A stretch of DNA of 64,000 nucleotides from Arthrobacter rhizosphaerae (GCF_023062595.1 NZ_JALLAN010000001.1:310001-374000), one strand, 5' to 3'; numbered from the stretch's first letter, positions 17,850 to 27,330 are shown. The notes: generated from the sequence alone by a model not told the origin. Numbers and translations are program-made.

Positions 17850-18761
17850 ATGAGCGCCGCCGAGACTGCCCCGGTCGATGACCAGACACGTGAATCCGTA
17901 AGACTGCTGAAGCGAGTACCTGGGCGGGCGCGGCCTCAGAAGGAGGCGCTCCGGGAGTTCGAGAAGGCTGTGGCCGAGCTACGGCAGCGGTACCAGCCGG
18001 TGTTCTGGCCTTTCTTCGTCCCAGAACCCAAGGACATGTTTCGTTGGCGCGTCCAGCTGGAGTGCGGCTGCACGTTCGAGGTCTACACGCATGGGGAGGA
18101 CAAGTATCCGGACGATCGCAGCTACGTCGACCCCGTCACCGAAAGCCGGCTCCCAGCCGGCGAGTACTGGTGCCCCACCGACCACGGACCTACCACCAAG
18201 CCATACCGTGACATTCTCGAGTGGGTTGACAGGAAAGTCGTGGACTTCCCGGCTGATCCTGAGGAACCGGACTACGACTGGATGGACGCCGAGGACTGGG
18301 CGAAGATCCGAAAACTTGACCCGCACACGTCGGCGTTCTGGAAGGTCAAGCTCTCCTGCGGGCACCACGACCAGGTCTGTAGCGACGTGGATTGGAAGCC
18401 TGAGGACGGGCCCAAGCTGGTGTCGGAGGAGCGTATCGCGGAGATCCGCCGTGAATTCGAGGAGATCTGGACCGCGGAAGGGCGCACCGGCTGGCCACAC
18501 GAGAGCCCCGAGCGTGACCACATCCGTAAGATGATCGAGCTGCGCTGGCCTCGCCCCGAGCCCGAGAGGGACTGCTTCACATGCACGCGTGCGCGGAGAA
18601 TCACCGGCTACCAGCGGATCGGTTGGCTCGTTCCGAAGACGAACCCGGCACCGGCGTCATCAGCGAACCTTGACCGGAAGAAGGTCGAAGCCCGACTCGC
18701 CGGGGCGGAGGCCGAGGTCCGCAAGCTGCGCAAACAACTCGATGACCGAAAGGACGCTTGA
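17850..18761 (+). CDS. Hypothetical protein with Cys-His motifs and C-terminal coiled coil
   Basis: 303 residues, start MSAAETAPVDD. Two similar halves each carry a strand with a CG pair: VQLECGCTFEVYTHGEDKYP (about residue 73) and VKLSCGHHDQVCSDVDWKPE (about residue 170), and the first is followed by EYWCPTDHG. Near the C-terminus is DCFTCTRARRITGY. The repeated Cys/His pairs suggest duplicated small zinc-binding folds. Residues 275-300 (KKVEARLAGAEAEVRKLRKQ) form a coiled coil. Function unknown. Confidence 0.65.
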   Translation: MSAAETAPVDDQTRESVRLLKRVPGRARPQKEALREFEKAVAELRQRYQPVFWPFFVPEPKDMFRWRVQLECGCTFEVYTHGEDKYPDDRSYVDPVTESRLPAGEYWCPTDHGPTTKPYRDILEWVDRKVVDFPADPEEPDYDWMDAEDWAKIRKLDPHTSAFWKVKLSCGHHDQVCSDVDWKPEDGPKLVSEERIAEIRREFEEIWTAEGRTGWPHESPERDHIRKMIELRWPRPEPERDCFTCTRARRITGYQRIGWLVPKTNPAPASSANLDRKKVEARLAGAEAEVRKLRKQLDDRKDA

Positions 18762-18858
18762 ATCCTTAGGTAGCAGCAAAAGTTTCGCCGAGAGCCCGCG
18801 CGCGGTTCTATTGCTTCGATGGACAGCGTCGTGAATCGGCCGACTGAGTGCGTGATTC

Positions 18859-21800
18859 TTAGGCAAGGTTGCGGACCTTCTTCCCAGAACCCCATCCGTT
18901 CTTGACGATCTCGACCTTGCCTGAGGTCGCCAGGCGCTCGAAGAGCGTGTTGTTGGAGGAACCTGACGGGAGGTCAAACTCTACCCCCGGTCCACTGGTG
19001 AGCGTGTTGTAAGGGGAGCCGAGCAGCGCCAGCGACTCGATCAAGGACTCAGGAGTCATGTCTCGGGCACGCACCAAATGAGACAGGATCAGCTCCGGAT
19101 TCTGGGTGGCTCGGGCGATACGCTGAACCTCCGCGAGGGGAAGCCAGATTTTCATCTCGCGTGCGTACTCACCCGCGGCTCGGAGCGCCCCAGCGTTGTC
19201 GTCGACCACGTACATGGCGAGTTCATTTACGACCTTCTCGCGAACACTGTGGGGTACCTGCGGGCTCGCCAGCAGGTCGGCGACGAATCCGGATACCAGG
19301 GCAGGAGTCAGGATCGATTCCATGTTCTTGGATACCGCGAAGGCCTCCGAGACCGACCTCCATCCAGCACGCGCAAAGTGCGCGAACGTGTCCGCTGTAT
19401 CTGGGATCAAACTGGCTTCCAGAGCCAGCGCAAGAAGATTGTCCCCAGCCGCAACCAAGGCTGTTGCATCGACTTCGGCCGGTAGATTCAGGCTAACGGC
19501 GAGGTCGACCCGAGTCGCTGCTCGGAGATACGAGGAGGCGTTCAGGATCTGAATCGCGAGACTGTTTCTGGTGTCGGTATCGGTTTCATCGACAGACTGT
19601 AGTTCGATCGGCGTGTTTCCGTCGGGTGCCAGGAAACGGGCGAGGTGCTGATCGACTTGATTCGCCTGAACGTATGCCCAGACGTTCTCGGCTGTCGGCA
19701 CCGCACGTGCCGCATTGATAACTGTCGGCCATGTCACTGAAGGCACCGTCGTGATGACGTGAAGCGCCGCGGCGGGGGAGCTGCCCATGATGACATCGCG
19801 GAGTTGTTCTTCCGTCCAGGCTTCGTGTTGCTCTGTGATGACGTCCCGGAGGACAGACTCTGTTCCCACCACATACTCGACCGGATCGTCGCCCCGAGCC
19901 GCGGCCAGGTACTCGTCCACGTTCTCATTGCAGTACAGCCAGACGTTCACCTTCTTCCTCACCTCGTCGAGAGTAGGATCGCCTTCGATACCGAGCGCGA
20001 TTCTCAGATTCGACGTGGTGAGCTGGTACATCTGTTCGGCGACAATCTTCTCGCGCAGTGGTTCAGCCAGATTGTTCAAGTCGGGGACGAGGATCTCGGC
20101 CGCCTTGACGAACGACAGGACGCGCTCGGTGCGTTCGGGGGACTGCCTCTGGTTGACCGCCGTAAGGCGAGGTAGTGCGGAGGTGAGCAGTGCCACGGAT
20201 TTTTCCCCGTGGTCGTAAGCTTCAGCGTCCAGCCCGTTGAGAAGCGCGGCGTCTAGCAGACTGATCCTGGTCGCCTCGTCGGGGATCCCGCTGTGGCTTG
20301 CGATGTAGTCGATCAGTCCGGGCCACGGATGGAGTGCGAGCAGTGCGACGAGCTGTTCTCGCGGGGCATCGGCCGCATTAAGGAACGCATCGAGAAACGT
20401 CTCCACGTCACGGCTGTGGTCAGCCACGATAAACGCGACGACCTTCTTCGCTTCGGACAAGCTATTGGTCAAGAGGTGGCTGTTGACCTGGATGTTGAGG
20501 GAACTGACTGAACTCGTGAAGTCAGATGGAACCTGCTCGAGTAGGTTGCTTAAGGCGTTCCTGGTCGTGAACTGGTGGTCGACGTACATCTGGTTCGGTT
20601 GAACACTGTGATTGTAGAAGAACGCGACGTCGACCCCGATGAAGCTGCCATAGAAGGTCGCAGAGTACTCTGCGTAATTGCGGTTGATGAAGCCTCGACG
20701 GACGAGATCCCGCGCCAGCTCCGACTTCAGCACTCTTGTGATCTCGTCGCCGAATTTTGGTTCACCTTCCGGGAACCGCTCGTACTTGGCCAGATCGCTG
20801 AAGTCAGCGCCACGCAAGAAGGCGATGTCGCGATCATAGTGTTGCCGCTGTCTGGCCAACTCGCTGGTGCTCGGATCGCGCCAGCGGTCGGCTTTCAGGC
20901 TCTCTGGAAAAAGGATCTCGACACGCGTTCGGTCGAGATGCACCATGGGAGGGCCGTAGTTGTTTTGTGTGGCAACGAAGCTCACGGATCCTGTCGCAGC
21001 GACATGCTTCCAGAAAGGAACAGTTGGCACATGGTCGGGTCCAAAATTTGCACCGCCGACTGAGAATTGGTTGTAGGGGTACCCCGTATTGTTTGGCAGC
21101 GTATCTCTGATTGCGATGAGTTGACGCCCCAAGATCCTTGCCGTTTCCTCTTGCGTCCGCTGTAGTTCCTCTGTGTGTACTACCTCACGGCCTTTTTGCT
21201 GCAAGAGCTCGATTGATGCTCGGACAAGATCCCGATGGCGTTGCTCGAGCTTGTCCAATGAGCTTGCCCGCTGTGAGATGGCCTCGAAGTCCGCGAGGTG
21301 GAAGTTCTTGTAGACCACCAGCGCAAACAGATCGTCGGCAGTCATACCAGGCGCAGGATTCTTCACCCAGAGCAGGTGCTCCGCGAACACGACGAACTCG
21401 TTGCAGATGTTCTTCAGTAAGCGCATGTCGGTCGTATGGCGCGCTACCAAATCCAACAGTGGACGCGTCACGGTATCCGGACCCAGCTTCAGGTCATTCA
21501 ACGCGTCGACCAGGTGATCACGTGCGTTGCGGTGCGAGATGAACGGCACCATAGGGATCACGAGTTCGAAGAACTTGGTCCGGTTCGCTCGCTCTACTGC
21601 AGCAGCGGCCATATCGACGGAAGGTACGACTGCTTCAGCAGAGCCGGCCTCTCCGCTCTCAGAGGTCTCCGTTCTCTTCTCTCGTGTCTCGGGGTCCGTA
21701 CCTAGCTGTTCGAAGAGGCTGTCTTTGATGGCGTAGATGAACCGGAGGGGCTGGCTCTTGCCTTCCCAGTGTGCAGACGAGTTGATGAGCGTGTTGAGCT

Positions 21801-22623
21801 CTCTAAGGGAATCGAAGATCTGTGGATCGTCGAAGCGATCCAGGTCCTCGAAAATAACGTATTCGGGTTCGACTGCGTCGAAGAAGGCCACGATCTCGTC
21901 CAAGAAGCCGTCGAAGTAGGTGCTTGGCTTCTCGCCGAGAGTGATGGTGGTTCCGGCAGTCGTGACCTGCGAGACGATCCGATCGCCGATAATCCATCGC
22001 CCGCCCGAGACGACAAGCACGACCAGAACGACGAATAGGACACCCAAGGCGGTCTTCACACTTGGATCCGCGGTCCCGCCGAACCACGAGTCTCCCGGCC
22101 GGAAACCGATGAGCCAGAAAAGCGCCAGCCCGATGGAGGTCAAGCCAAGAGCCTGGAGGAAAGCCCTCCTCGGGGTCAGGGGAATGGTACGGGCGAACCT
22201 GGAACGACGGAGCTTCCCAGGTTTGGCCCGGTACACCAGCTGCTTGACAAGCTCCTTCTGGATCCTGTTTGTCAGGTCTTCGTCGTCCTCATCCGGGCCC
22301 AGAGTGTTGATGCTGATGCGTAGAGTCTGGTCCTTGTGCTTGGATTCGAACTGGTCGAGCACGCTGGACTTTCCGGCACCGTAACGACCGGTAAGGGCTA
22401 TGTTCCTGTTCCTTGTATCCTCTATCGCGTTTTCGAGATGTCGCACGTAACCGCTGTGTTGCGAATCCAAATATGAGGGCGCGAGAGAACGCAAGGTGAC
22501 CTGGGCTCTGGCACTCGCTTCTGGTGCATTTTCGGCCTCGATCGAGCTGTCTTCAGATTCGGTAGTTTCCGTCACACTGACAGTATGTCCGGATGCCCCG
22601 ACACTTTCTCTACTGACGGCCAC
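18859..22623 (-). CDS. YobI-like membrane-associated P-loop ATPase
   Basis: 1,254 residues from GTG 22623. After a disordered 40-residue start, SYLDSQHSGYVRHLENAI leads into Walker A GRYGAGKSS (79-87), the pattern of the YobI-like P-loop ATPase family. Two membrane helices lie at about 155-174 and 191-208 inside the NTPase domain, as in KAP-type NTPases. Walker B is YVIFEDLDRFDD (255-266). The C-terminal 800 residues are helical and lack recognised domains. It is monocistronic as far as can be seen. KAP-like membrane NTPases are often linked to phage defence or conflict; that role here is inference from context. Confidence 0.8.
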   Translation of the reverse strand: MAVSRESVGASGHTVSVTETTESEDSSIEAENAPEASARAQVTLRSLAPSYLDSQHSGYVRHLENAIEDTRNRNIALTGRYGAGKSSVLDQFESKHKDQTLRISINTLGPDEDDEDLTNRIQKELVKQLVYRAKPGKLRRSRFARTIPLTPRRAFLQALGLTSIGLALFWLIGFRPGDSWFGGTADPSVKTALGVLFVVLVVLVVSGGRWIIGDRIVSQVTTAGTTITLGEKPSTYFDGFLDEIVAFFDAVEPEYVIFEDLDRFDDPQIFDSLRELNTLINSSAHWEGKSQPLRFIYAIKDSLFEQLGTDPETREKRTETSESGEAGSAEAVVPSVDMAAAAVERANRTKFFELVIPMVPFISHRNARDHLVDALNDLKLGPDTVTRPLLDLVARHTTDMRLLKNICNEFVVFAEHLLWVKNPAPGMTADDLFALVVYKNFHLADFEAISQRASSLDKLEQRHRDLVRASIELLQQKGREVVHTEELQRTQEETARILGRQLIAIRDTLPNNTGYPYNQFSVGGANFGPDHVPTVPFWKHVAATGSVSFVATQNNYGPPMVHLDRTRVEILFPESLKADRWRDPSTSELARQRQHYDRDIAFLRGADFSDLAKYERFPEGEPKFGDEITRVLKSELARDLVRRGFINRNYAEYSATFYGSFIGVDVAFFYNHSVQPNQMYVDHQFTTRNALSNLLEQVPSDFTSSVSSLNIQVNSHLLTNSLSEAKKVVAFIVADHSRDVETFLDAFLNAADAPREQLVALLALHPWPGLIDYIASHSGIPDEATRISLLDAALLNGLDAEAYDHGEKSVALLTSALPRLTAVNQRQSPERTERVLSFVKAAEILVPDLNNLAEPLREKIVAEQMYQLTTSNLRIALGIEGDPTLDEVRKKVNVWLYCNENVDEYLAAARGDDPVEYVVGTESVLRDVITEQHEAWTEEQLRDVIMGSSPAAALHVITTVPSVTWPTVINAARAVPTAENVWAYVQANQVDQHLARFLAPDGNTPIELQSVDETDTDTRNSLAIQILNASSYLRAATRVDLAVSLNLPAEVDATALVAAGDNLLALALEASLIPDTADTFAHFARAGWRSVSEAFAVSKNMESILTPALVSGFVADLLASPQVPHSVREKVVNELAMYVVDDNAGALRAAGEYAREMKIWLPLAEVQRIARATQNPELILSHLVRARDMTPESLIESLALLGSPYNTLTSGPGVEFDLPSGSSNNTLFERLATSGKVEIVKNGWGSGKKVRNLA

Positions 22624-22941
22624 GGATTCGGTGTGCTGCTGAAAATTTCCGTGACTGGACCGCCAACCAGATATGACTCGGCCGACGCTGTCTAGCGGCC
22701 TTCGGGGCCTGGCGACTTCGCATGCCGAATCCCCGGAGCGCTGCGACCCATTCAGGCGACATGTTTCTTGCTTGACGCAGTGGCGTGAACGGCAGGGGAG
22801 CAGCGCCTGATCAGATCGGGGAGTGGCCCCCGTCGCCAGAAACCGGACCGCGCCGGGGTTCTGCCACCAGGGTCAGAGGCTAGGGTTCGACTTCATGAAA
22901 CCAGAGCACCAGGCACGCGTGTCTTGGGCATGAGGCGACTC

Positions 22942-22988
22942 ATCTCCTACTTCAACGTTTGTAAGCTGATCTCCTATCAGATGATCCC
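22942..22988 (+). repeat. Short dispersed repeat, copy 1
   Basis: Begins ATCTCCTACTTCAACGTT and ends GATGATCCC. About 80 percent of positions match 41583-41630 in the same orientation. The conserved block contains TGATCTCC directly repeated in spirit with ATCTCC at its start. No gene is associated; it could be the end of a lost mobile element. Confidence 0.5.
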
Positions 22989-23476
22989 AAGCAGGGAGCC
23001 TCATCGTCCCTTGTTGATGCCGGGAGAACGAGCAAATCGTCCATTCAGCTCATCCGCGAAGACCTAGAAAGCGCACCTGACCTGCGGAAACACCTATGCG
23101 AGGCGACCCACCCCCACTTTAAACATTTACTGGCCAGTAATGTGCTGTGGCCCACATGGGTTGTCAGGTAGTCCCCGCAAGGTATCCGTGCATGTCAGAG
23201 GCACATTTGCATACTCATCTGACAACGTTGGTTAAAGCCCGGAAACTGCGTCCTTGCGCTCCTGCCCCTTACGTTCGGCTTGTTTTGGGCGCATGGCCCA
23301 GTCCGCCGCCGAGCACAGGTACTCGCCGTCTCACCCGCCCTACACCAACGCTTCTATGGCGGATGTCTCCGGTATGTGACATTCAGGGGCCAGTAGTCAT
23401 GCAGGGCATGGACTAAAACGCAGGCCAGGCATGAGTGTGGATCTGCGAGGCTCACGTCGCGTCGGCGAGCAGCTAG

Positions 23477-23504
23477 AGATCGTCAGCCATCTGCTTGGCC
23501 GTGC
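23477..23504 (+). repeat. 28-base fragment of the DUF3800 gene
   Basis: AGATCGTCAGCCATCTGCTT and the following 8 bases match 5228-5255 with one mismatch and in the same orientation. In the intact gene this segment encodes KQMADDLY on the minus strand. No further similarity is evident on either side, so this is a small scar of a second copy or of a recombination event. Confidence 0.6.
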
Positions 23505-23645
23505 AAGCGATGATTGGCGGGACTGGTCCGCATGACCCCATGTGCACGTCGTTGGGAGCGGTCTATTCCATCCTTCAGCTTGACTGTGTAGAACCGGTTG
23601 GTTGAGCTAGGATCGGCGGGTTTGCTACTGAAAAGGGAAGTCGCA

Positions 23646-23792
23646 TTGGATCTCACCCGGTACACCCTCGGCCTTGCTGTCCTGCTGGGCGTCATGGTCT
23701 TATCTCTGCTATGCGCACACCTCCTGTTCAGGTGGGCCCTTCACCGGGAGCACCGGGGCAGGAAGCTCTCCGCGCCCGAGGCTGCTGACTAG
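23646..23792 (+). CDS. Small single-pass membrane protein
   Basis: 48 residues from TTG 23646, with AAGGGAAG 5 bases upstream. Residues 5-28 form a membrane helix (LGLAVLLGVMVLSLLCAHLL) and the C-terminus is strongly basic (HREHRGRKLS), so the tail should be cytoplasmic. It is followed after 2 bases by a second tiny membrane protein. Function unknown. Confidence 0.6.
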   Translation: MDLTRYTLGLAVLLGVMVLSLLCAHLLFRWALHREHRGRKLSAPEAAD

Positions 23793-23794
23793 GC

Positions 23795-23914
23795 ATGCCA
23801 TACATTGATATAAACCCGCACAAGCAGCGACCGAAGTGGCTCGCCTACACTCTCCTTGGAGTTCTGGCGGTCGCATGTGCGGTGATCGTAACCCTGGCGC
23901 TCACGGCACGTTAG
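23795..23914 (+). CDS. Tiny single-pass membrane protein
   Basis: 39 residues from ATG 23795: a basic N-terminus (NPHKQRPKW) then one helix (LLGVLAVACAVIVTLALTA). It starts 2 bases after the stop of the preceding small membrane protein, suggesting translational coupling. Too short for family assignment; the basic-then-hydrophobic layout and the coupling argue that it is expressed. Confidence 0.5.
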   Translation: MPYIDINPHKQRPKWLAYTLLGVLAVACAVIVTLALTAR

Positions 23915-23986
23915 GCCGCAAGCCGGCGGGCAGGAGGCCGAGGAGCTTTACTCTCACGCATCGTACGGAAAAATAGGGTGGATAAG

Positions 23987-24462
23987 ATGAGCAAGGACGG
24001 GGAGATCTGGCATACCGATCCAGTCACACTGCGTGATGTCCTCCTTGACCGAGCCCAGGTGGAGAGCAGGCTTGATGACTGCCCCGAGCTTGAAAAAGTG
24101 TGGGTCCTTTTGCTGCTCGGACGTGAAGAGGAAGCCGTTGCTGCAGGAAGGCTCCTGTTGGTGGCGCGGGTGACAGGTTCCGGCCGCTGCTCGTCCTAGC
24201 CCAGGCCTACCAGCGCCAGTACCGATGGCATAAGGCAGCCAAACTTCACGAGGAAGCGCTGCGGCTGGCCGGCACGCCAACTCGTGAAGCCCACGTGCGG
24301 CATCAAATCGGCAGGCGGCTCTTTGACGAGGGCAGGTATCATGATGCCGCAGCAGAGTTTGAATGGGCGTCTGACCTTTACCGGACAGCCGGCCGGGATC
24401 GGCTCGCTGAAGCATCACGCCAAGCGATGACCCGTGCCAGCGAAATTATTGGCCAGAGTTGA
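23987..24462 (+). pseudogene. Frameshifted TPR-like protein, copy of the gene at 28472
   Basis: From ATG 23987 (AGGGTGG upstream) the frame reads MSKDGEIWHTDPVTLRDVLL and LDDCPELEKVWVLLLLGREE, then drifts to a stop near 24198. The downstream frame picks up FRPLLVLAQAYQRQYRWHKA through IGRRLFDEGRYHDAAAEFEW to a stop at 24460. Both halves align along their length with the intact protein at 28472-28948. One lost base near 24165-24176 explains the break. Unless it is a sequencing error, this copy is dead. Confidence 0.8.
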
Positions 24463-24559
24463 AAGACCGGACCCCGGCACCTGCTCGGCTAGGCAGAGAA
24501 GAGTTGTTGGTCTTGCTTGAGCCCGAGGGCCAGCTGAAGCCCCTTATCCCGAGTACAAG

Positions 24560-24706
24560 GTGGATCAGAACCCGCAGGAACCAGCCCATCTGGTTTCCGC
24601 CGGGATGAGTGGCGACGAGCCCTATGCCTACAACATATGCACGATATGTGGGACGGCTGAGAGTGCGTATTATCCCTTCTACCGTCGTCGTAACGACCCT
24701 CGATGA
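24560..24706 (+). CDS. Possible small protein with CxxC knuckle
   Basis: 48 codons from GTG 24560. The translation VDQNPQEPAHLVSAGMSGDE and then YNICTICGTAESAYYPFYRR reads like a genuine protein with a CxxC metal knuckle. The ribosome site is weak, and the frame is open for some distance upstream without a start, so the 5' end could be damaged. Family not recognised. Confidence 0.4.
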   Translation: MDQNPQEPAHLVSAGMSGDEPYAYNICTICGTAESAYYPFYRRRNDPR

Positions 24707-25396
24707 TCTACGGCTTCGGTAGGTGGCCCGCTCTGCTTCGGGGGAAACGAGCGGGCCACCGCCTTGGAATTCCCGCACAAACGGTCCCGTGCGACCACCA
24801 GTCACAGCCGAGGGAACCATCCGTCGCACGACCGCTTCAGGATTCACGGACAAAGGTGGGTGCTGGGCACGGTACACGCTTACTTTCCTTGGTCGAGCCA
24901 ATTCAAGACGGTAAAACTTTCTACTGGCCGATTATGGCGAACGGTGGCCTGCTACACACTTTCCTTAGCTGACAGTCCTGCCTTACCAGAGGGACGGCAA
25001 CGCAGCGCCGTGTTTCTGCCTGAAGACAAAACATCGAAGCCAGGGCGGAGGATCACCGTCAGGAAGAGACCTATGGCGGGTATGTTCGAACTTTCAAAGA
25101 TGAAGACTCGGGCTTCAGGTTCAGAATGACAACTCGCGATGGGACGATGGTGGCAGTCTCGCGATGTTTTTCGACATCACAGATACGCCGGAATGGGAGA
25201 TATCACGGACATGTGCCCGGCACCCGCCGTCGACACCGCTGCCGAATCCAAGCCGTCTCAGGATCAGCTCCGCGCCGGTTCCCTCGTGGACGGTTCGTGC
25301 AGTCCCAACCCGACCCACCGCCTCACCGAGACATCCCGATCGGCCGGCAGAAATCAGGATCCGGCACCGAAATAAACAGCGCGGGAAAAACCAAGG
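24707..25396. other. Gene-poor stretch
   Basis: About 690 bases in which several frames are open, but none shows a ribosome site, a plausible protein composition or a recognisable motif. I see nothing specific here. Confidence 0.4.
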
Positions 25397-25960
25397 CTAA
25401 TCCAGAGGAAGGGTTACCGTGAACTTCGTACCGTCCGGGCTGGAATCAATCGTGATGACGCCGTCATGCTTCTGCAAGGCCAGAAGCATGGGGCCCATGC
25501 TGGGCCCGTGTTGACTGCTGTCAACGGCATTACCTTCGAAGCCCACCCCGTTATCTGCAACGGCCAGCCGGATACCGTGGTACACGGCCGCCAGGCGGAT
25601 CGTCACCTCGCTGGCCTTGGCATGTTCGGATACGTTCTCGAGCGTTACCTGTGCTGCACGGTAGAGGAGTGCCGCGGACGTTGCCGGAATCTCCACGCCG
25701 TGGTGCGGAGTCTCCCATCGGATGGAGGTTCCTCCTCGACGAAGGGGAGCGGTCAGCACGTCGATACAGCCGGCAAGTCCCAAACGATGGAACTCGACGG
25801 ATGGCCCGGCTGCGACCGTCCTTCCTGCCCAGTACTCGATCAGAGCTGGTGCTTGACCCATGGCTTTCCCTGCTTCTTCCAGCGGGCTCGCTGAGTTGAC
25901 TTCCCAACCCGGCTTTGGCCCTGCGACTGTGATGCTGGCTTTAGACTGCCGGATCAGCAT
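25397..25960 (-). CDS. Histidine-kinase-type ATPase domain protein without DHp domain
   Basis: 187 residues from ATG 25960, with AAGGAG 6 bases upstream. Residues 98-187 form an HATPase_c domain of the NarX/DesK type: LLYRAAQVTLENVSEHAKA (N box), VADNGVGFEG (G1 box), then GVITIDSSPDGTKFTVTLPL at the end. Residues 1-97 contain the usual linker sequence (LGLAGCIDVL) but no phosphoacceptor-His helix, sensor or membrane segment. It may act as an ATP-binding partner or anti-sigma-like kinase, or be a truncated kinase. No response regulator is adjacent; a stand-alone receiver lies at 29251. Confidence 0.8.
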   Translation of the reverse strand: MLIRQSKASITVAGPKPGWEVNSASPLEEAGKAMGQAPALIEYWAGRTVAAGPSVEFHRLGLAGCIDVLTAPLRRGGTSIRWETPHHGVEIPATSAALLYRAAQVTLENVSEHAKASEVTIRLAAVYHGIRLAVADNGVGFEGNAVDSSQHGPSMGPMLLALQKHDGVITIDSSPDGTKFTVTLPLD

Positions 25961-26149
25961 CAAGGACTCCTTGGGTTATCCACAGTTTCCAGGCAGAATT
26001 GCGCTAGGAACTGCCCTGGCGGCGCGCGAGAAGCTGAGGCACCAATGCCGCTGCCAAGCACCCATGGTGCGAGCAGGACAGGATTGTGCATTCAGTTCGC
26101 AAGCCATCGCAGCGAGCCGATGTTGGATGGGTCCCCGCCCGAGAGTGCT

Positions 26150-26875
26150 CTATCTCAAGGTTCGCTTATCCCGAACGAGAACTTGCTGATTCCCCCGCTT
26201 AAGTTCGAACAGACCTATCCCTTCAATGAGGTCACTCAGCTTCTGATAGCCATAGTTGCGTGGATCCAGCGATGCTTGGTTACCTATTTGATTTCCAACT
26301 GCGGAGAGGTGCGCCCAGCCATCATCTCCACTAGCAGCTTCGACAGCGTTGCGTACCAGAAGCACGAGTCTGGCGTCGCCGCGCATCTCCTTCGTTCCAC
26401 CAGGCCCGTCTAAAGACTTATCAGGGATGGTGTGGGGTTGCCCCAGCCCCTCGACATAAGTGAACAGGGAGCAAGCGTTAACGAACGGCTCCGGCGTTTT
26501 TCTCTCTCCAAATCCATACACCTTTAGACCATCCGCCAAGATGCGCATCACCAACGGGGTGAAGTCGGCGTCGCTCGAAAAAAGGGCGAGCCCATCCACC
26601 GAGCCTGCCGTAAGCAGGTCCATAGCATCAATCACCATCGCCATGTCAGCCGCATTTTTGCCAGTGCTGTACGCGAATTGCTGCATGGGCCGTATCGCGT
26701 ACGGATGGAGAGCAGCTTGCCATTGCTGAAGGTAGGGGCTCTTCCAGTCCCCATAAGCTCGCCGCACGTTGGCCACGCCGTGACGTGCAACTTCAGCAAG
26801 GACGAGATCGATCTTCGACGCTGGTGCGTTGTCGGCATCAATGAGCAAGGCAATGCGCTTCTCGTCAGGATTCAC
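26150..26875 (-). CDS. NYN-domain RNase-like protein with OST-HTH/LOTUS domain
   Basis: 241 residues from GTG 26875; the frame is open further upstream but that part looks non-coding. Residues 8-140 are a NYN/PIN-like domain: LLIDADNAP (Asp13, Asp15), NAADMAMVIDAMDLL (Asp77) and LFSSDADFTPLVMRI (Asp102, Asp104), the acidic set expected to bind metal, ending YGFGERKTPEPFVNACSLF. The C-terminal 75 residues (GWAHLSAVGNQIG, YGYQKLSDLIEGIGLFEL) form an OST-HTH/LOTUS domain that binds RNA. LabA/MARF1-like proteins of this layout are predicted RNases. Confidence 0.85.
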   Translation of the reverse strand: MNPDEKRIALLIDADNAPASKIDLVLAEVARHGVANVRRAYGDWKSPYLQQWQAALHPYAIRPMQQFAYSTGKNAADMAMVIDAMDLLTAGSVDGLALFSSDADFTPLVMRILADGLKVYGFGERKTPEPFVNACSLFTYVEGLGQPHTIPDKSLDGPGGTKEMRGDARLVLLVRNAVEAASGDDGWAHLSAVGNQIGNQASLDPRNYGYQKLSDLIEGIGLFELKRGNQQVLVRDKRTLR

Positions 26876-27161
26876 CTGTTGATCATGCAGGGAGACATGA
26901 GCCCGGTCAACTTGCTCTGAATGGCATCGTGAGTTGCACCTTGACAACGGAAACTTCTTGACCGCCATGAACCTGAGGGTCAGCTTAAAAAGAGTGTCCT
27001 CAGCCGAACGGGATTTCACGTGCGCACGCACGAACCGGGTTGTATGGCGTGGCGTCTGTTCCATTGTCAGAAACGTTAACGAAAGCCTTCCGCAGCAGCC
27101 GAGTACCTCCACTCGGGCCTCCGCCCTTCCCTGCCAGACAAACAGCCTCCGCGGGATGAAA

Positions 27162-27192
27162 AAAGCCCGCCGATGGGGGATCGGCGGGCTTT
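27162..27192 (-). terminator. Rho-independent terminator
   Basis: AAAGCCCGCCGAT at 27162-27174 pairs perfectly with ATCGGCGGGCTTT at 27180-27192 around a 5-base loop. On the minus strand the stem is followed by a run of six T, so it best serves the SpoIIAA-like gene ending at 27331. The same loop-proximal core appears at 4207-4237. Confidence 0.85.
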
Positions 27193-27330
27193 CCGAAAAC
27201 AGACGCTACACGTAACCAATATAGCCATCGAGTGGATATTCCACGGGGAAGTCCGAGGCAGGCTCCATGGCGGAAAAGAACGAGGGCAGCCCCTACGTAT
27301 CCCCAATCCCTCATTTCTTTATCCTTTCCG

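Larger units (their letters stand above)
22624..23645. other. Gene-poor 1-kb region with remnants
   Basis: No convincing intact gene. It contains a 45-base segment at 22942-22988 that recurs near 41583 and a 28-base piece of the DUF3800 gene at 23477-23504. An open plus frame around 22990-23173 lacks a good start. The region looks like debris from rearrangement. Confidence 0.5.

Noticed and set aside
25968..25980. Exact TTATCCACA word
   Set aside because: A single box upstream of the HATPase gene with no companions; not evidence of an origin.
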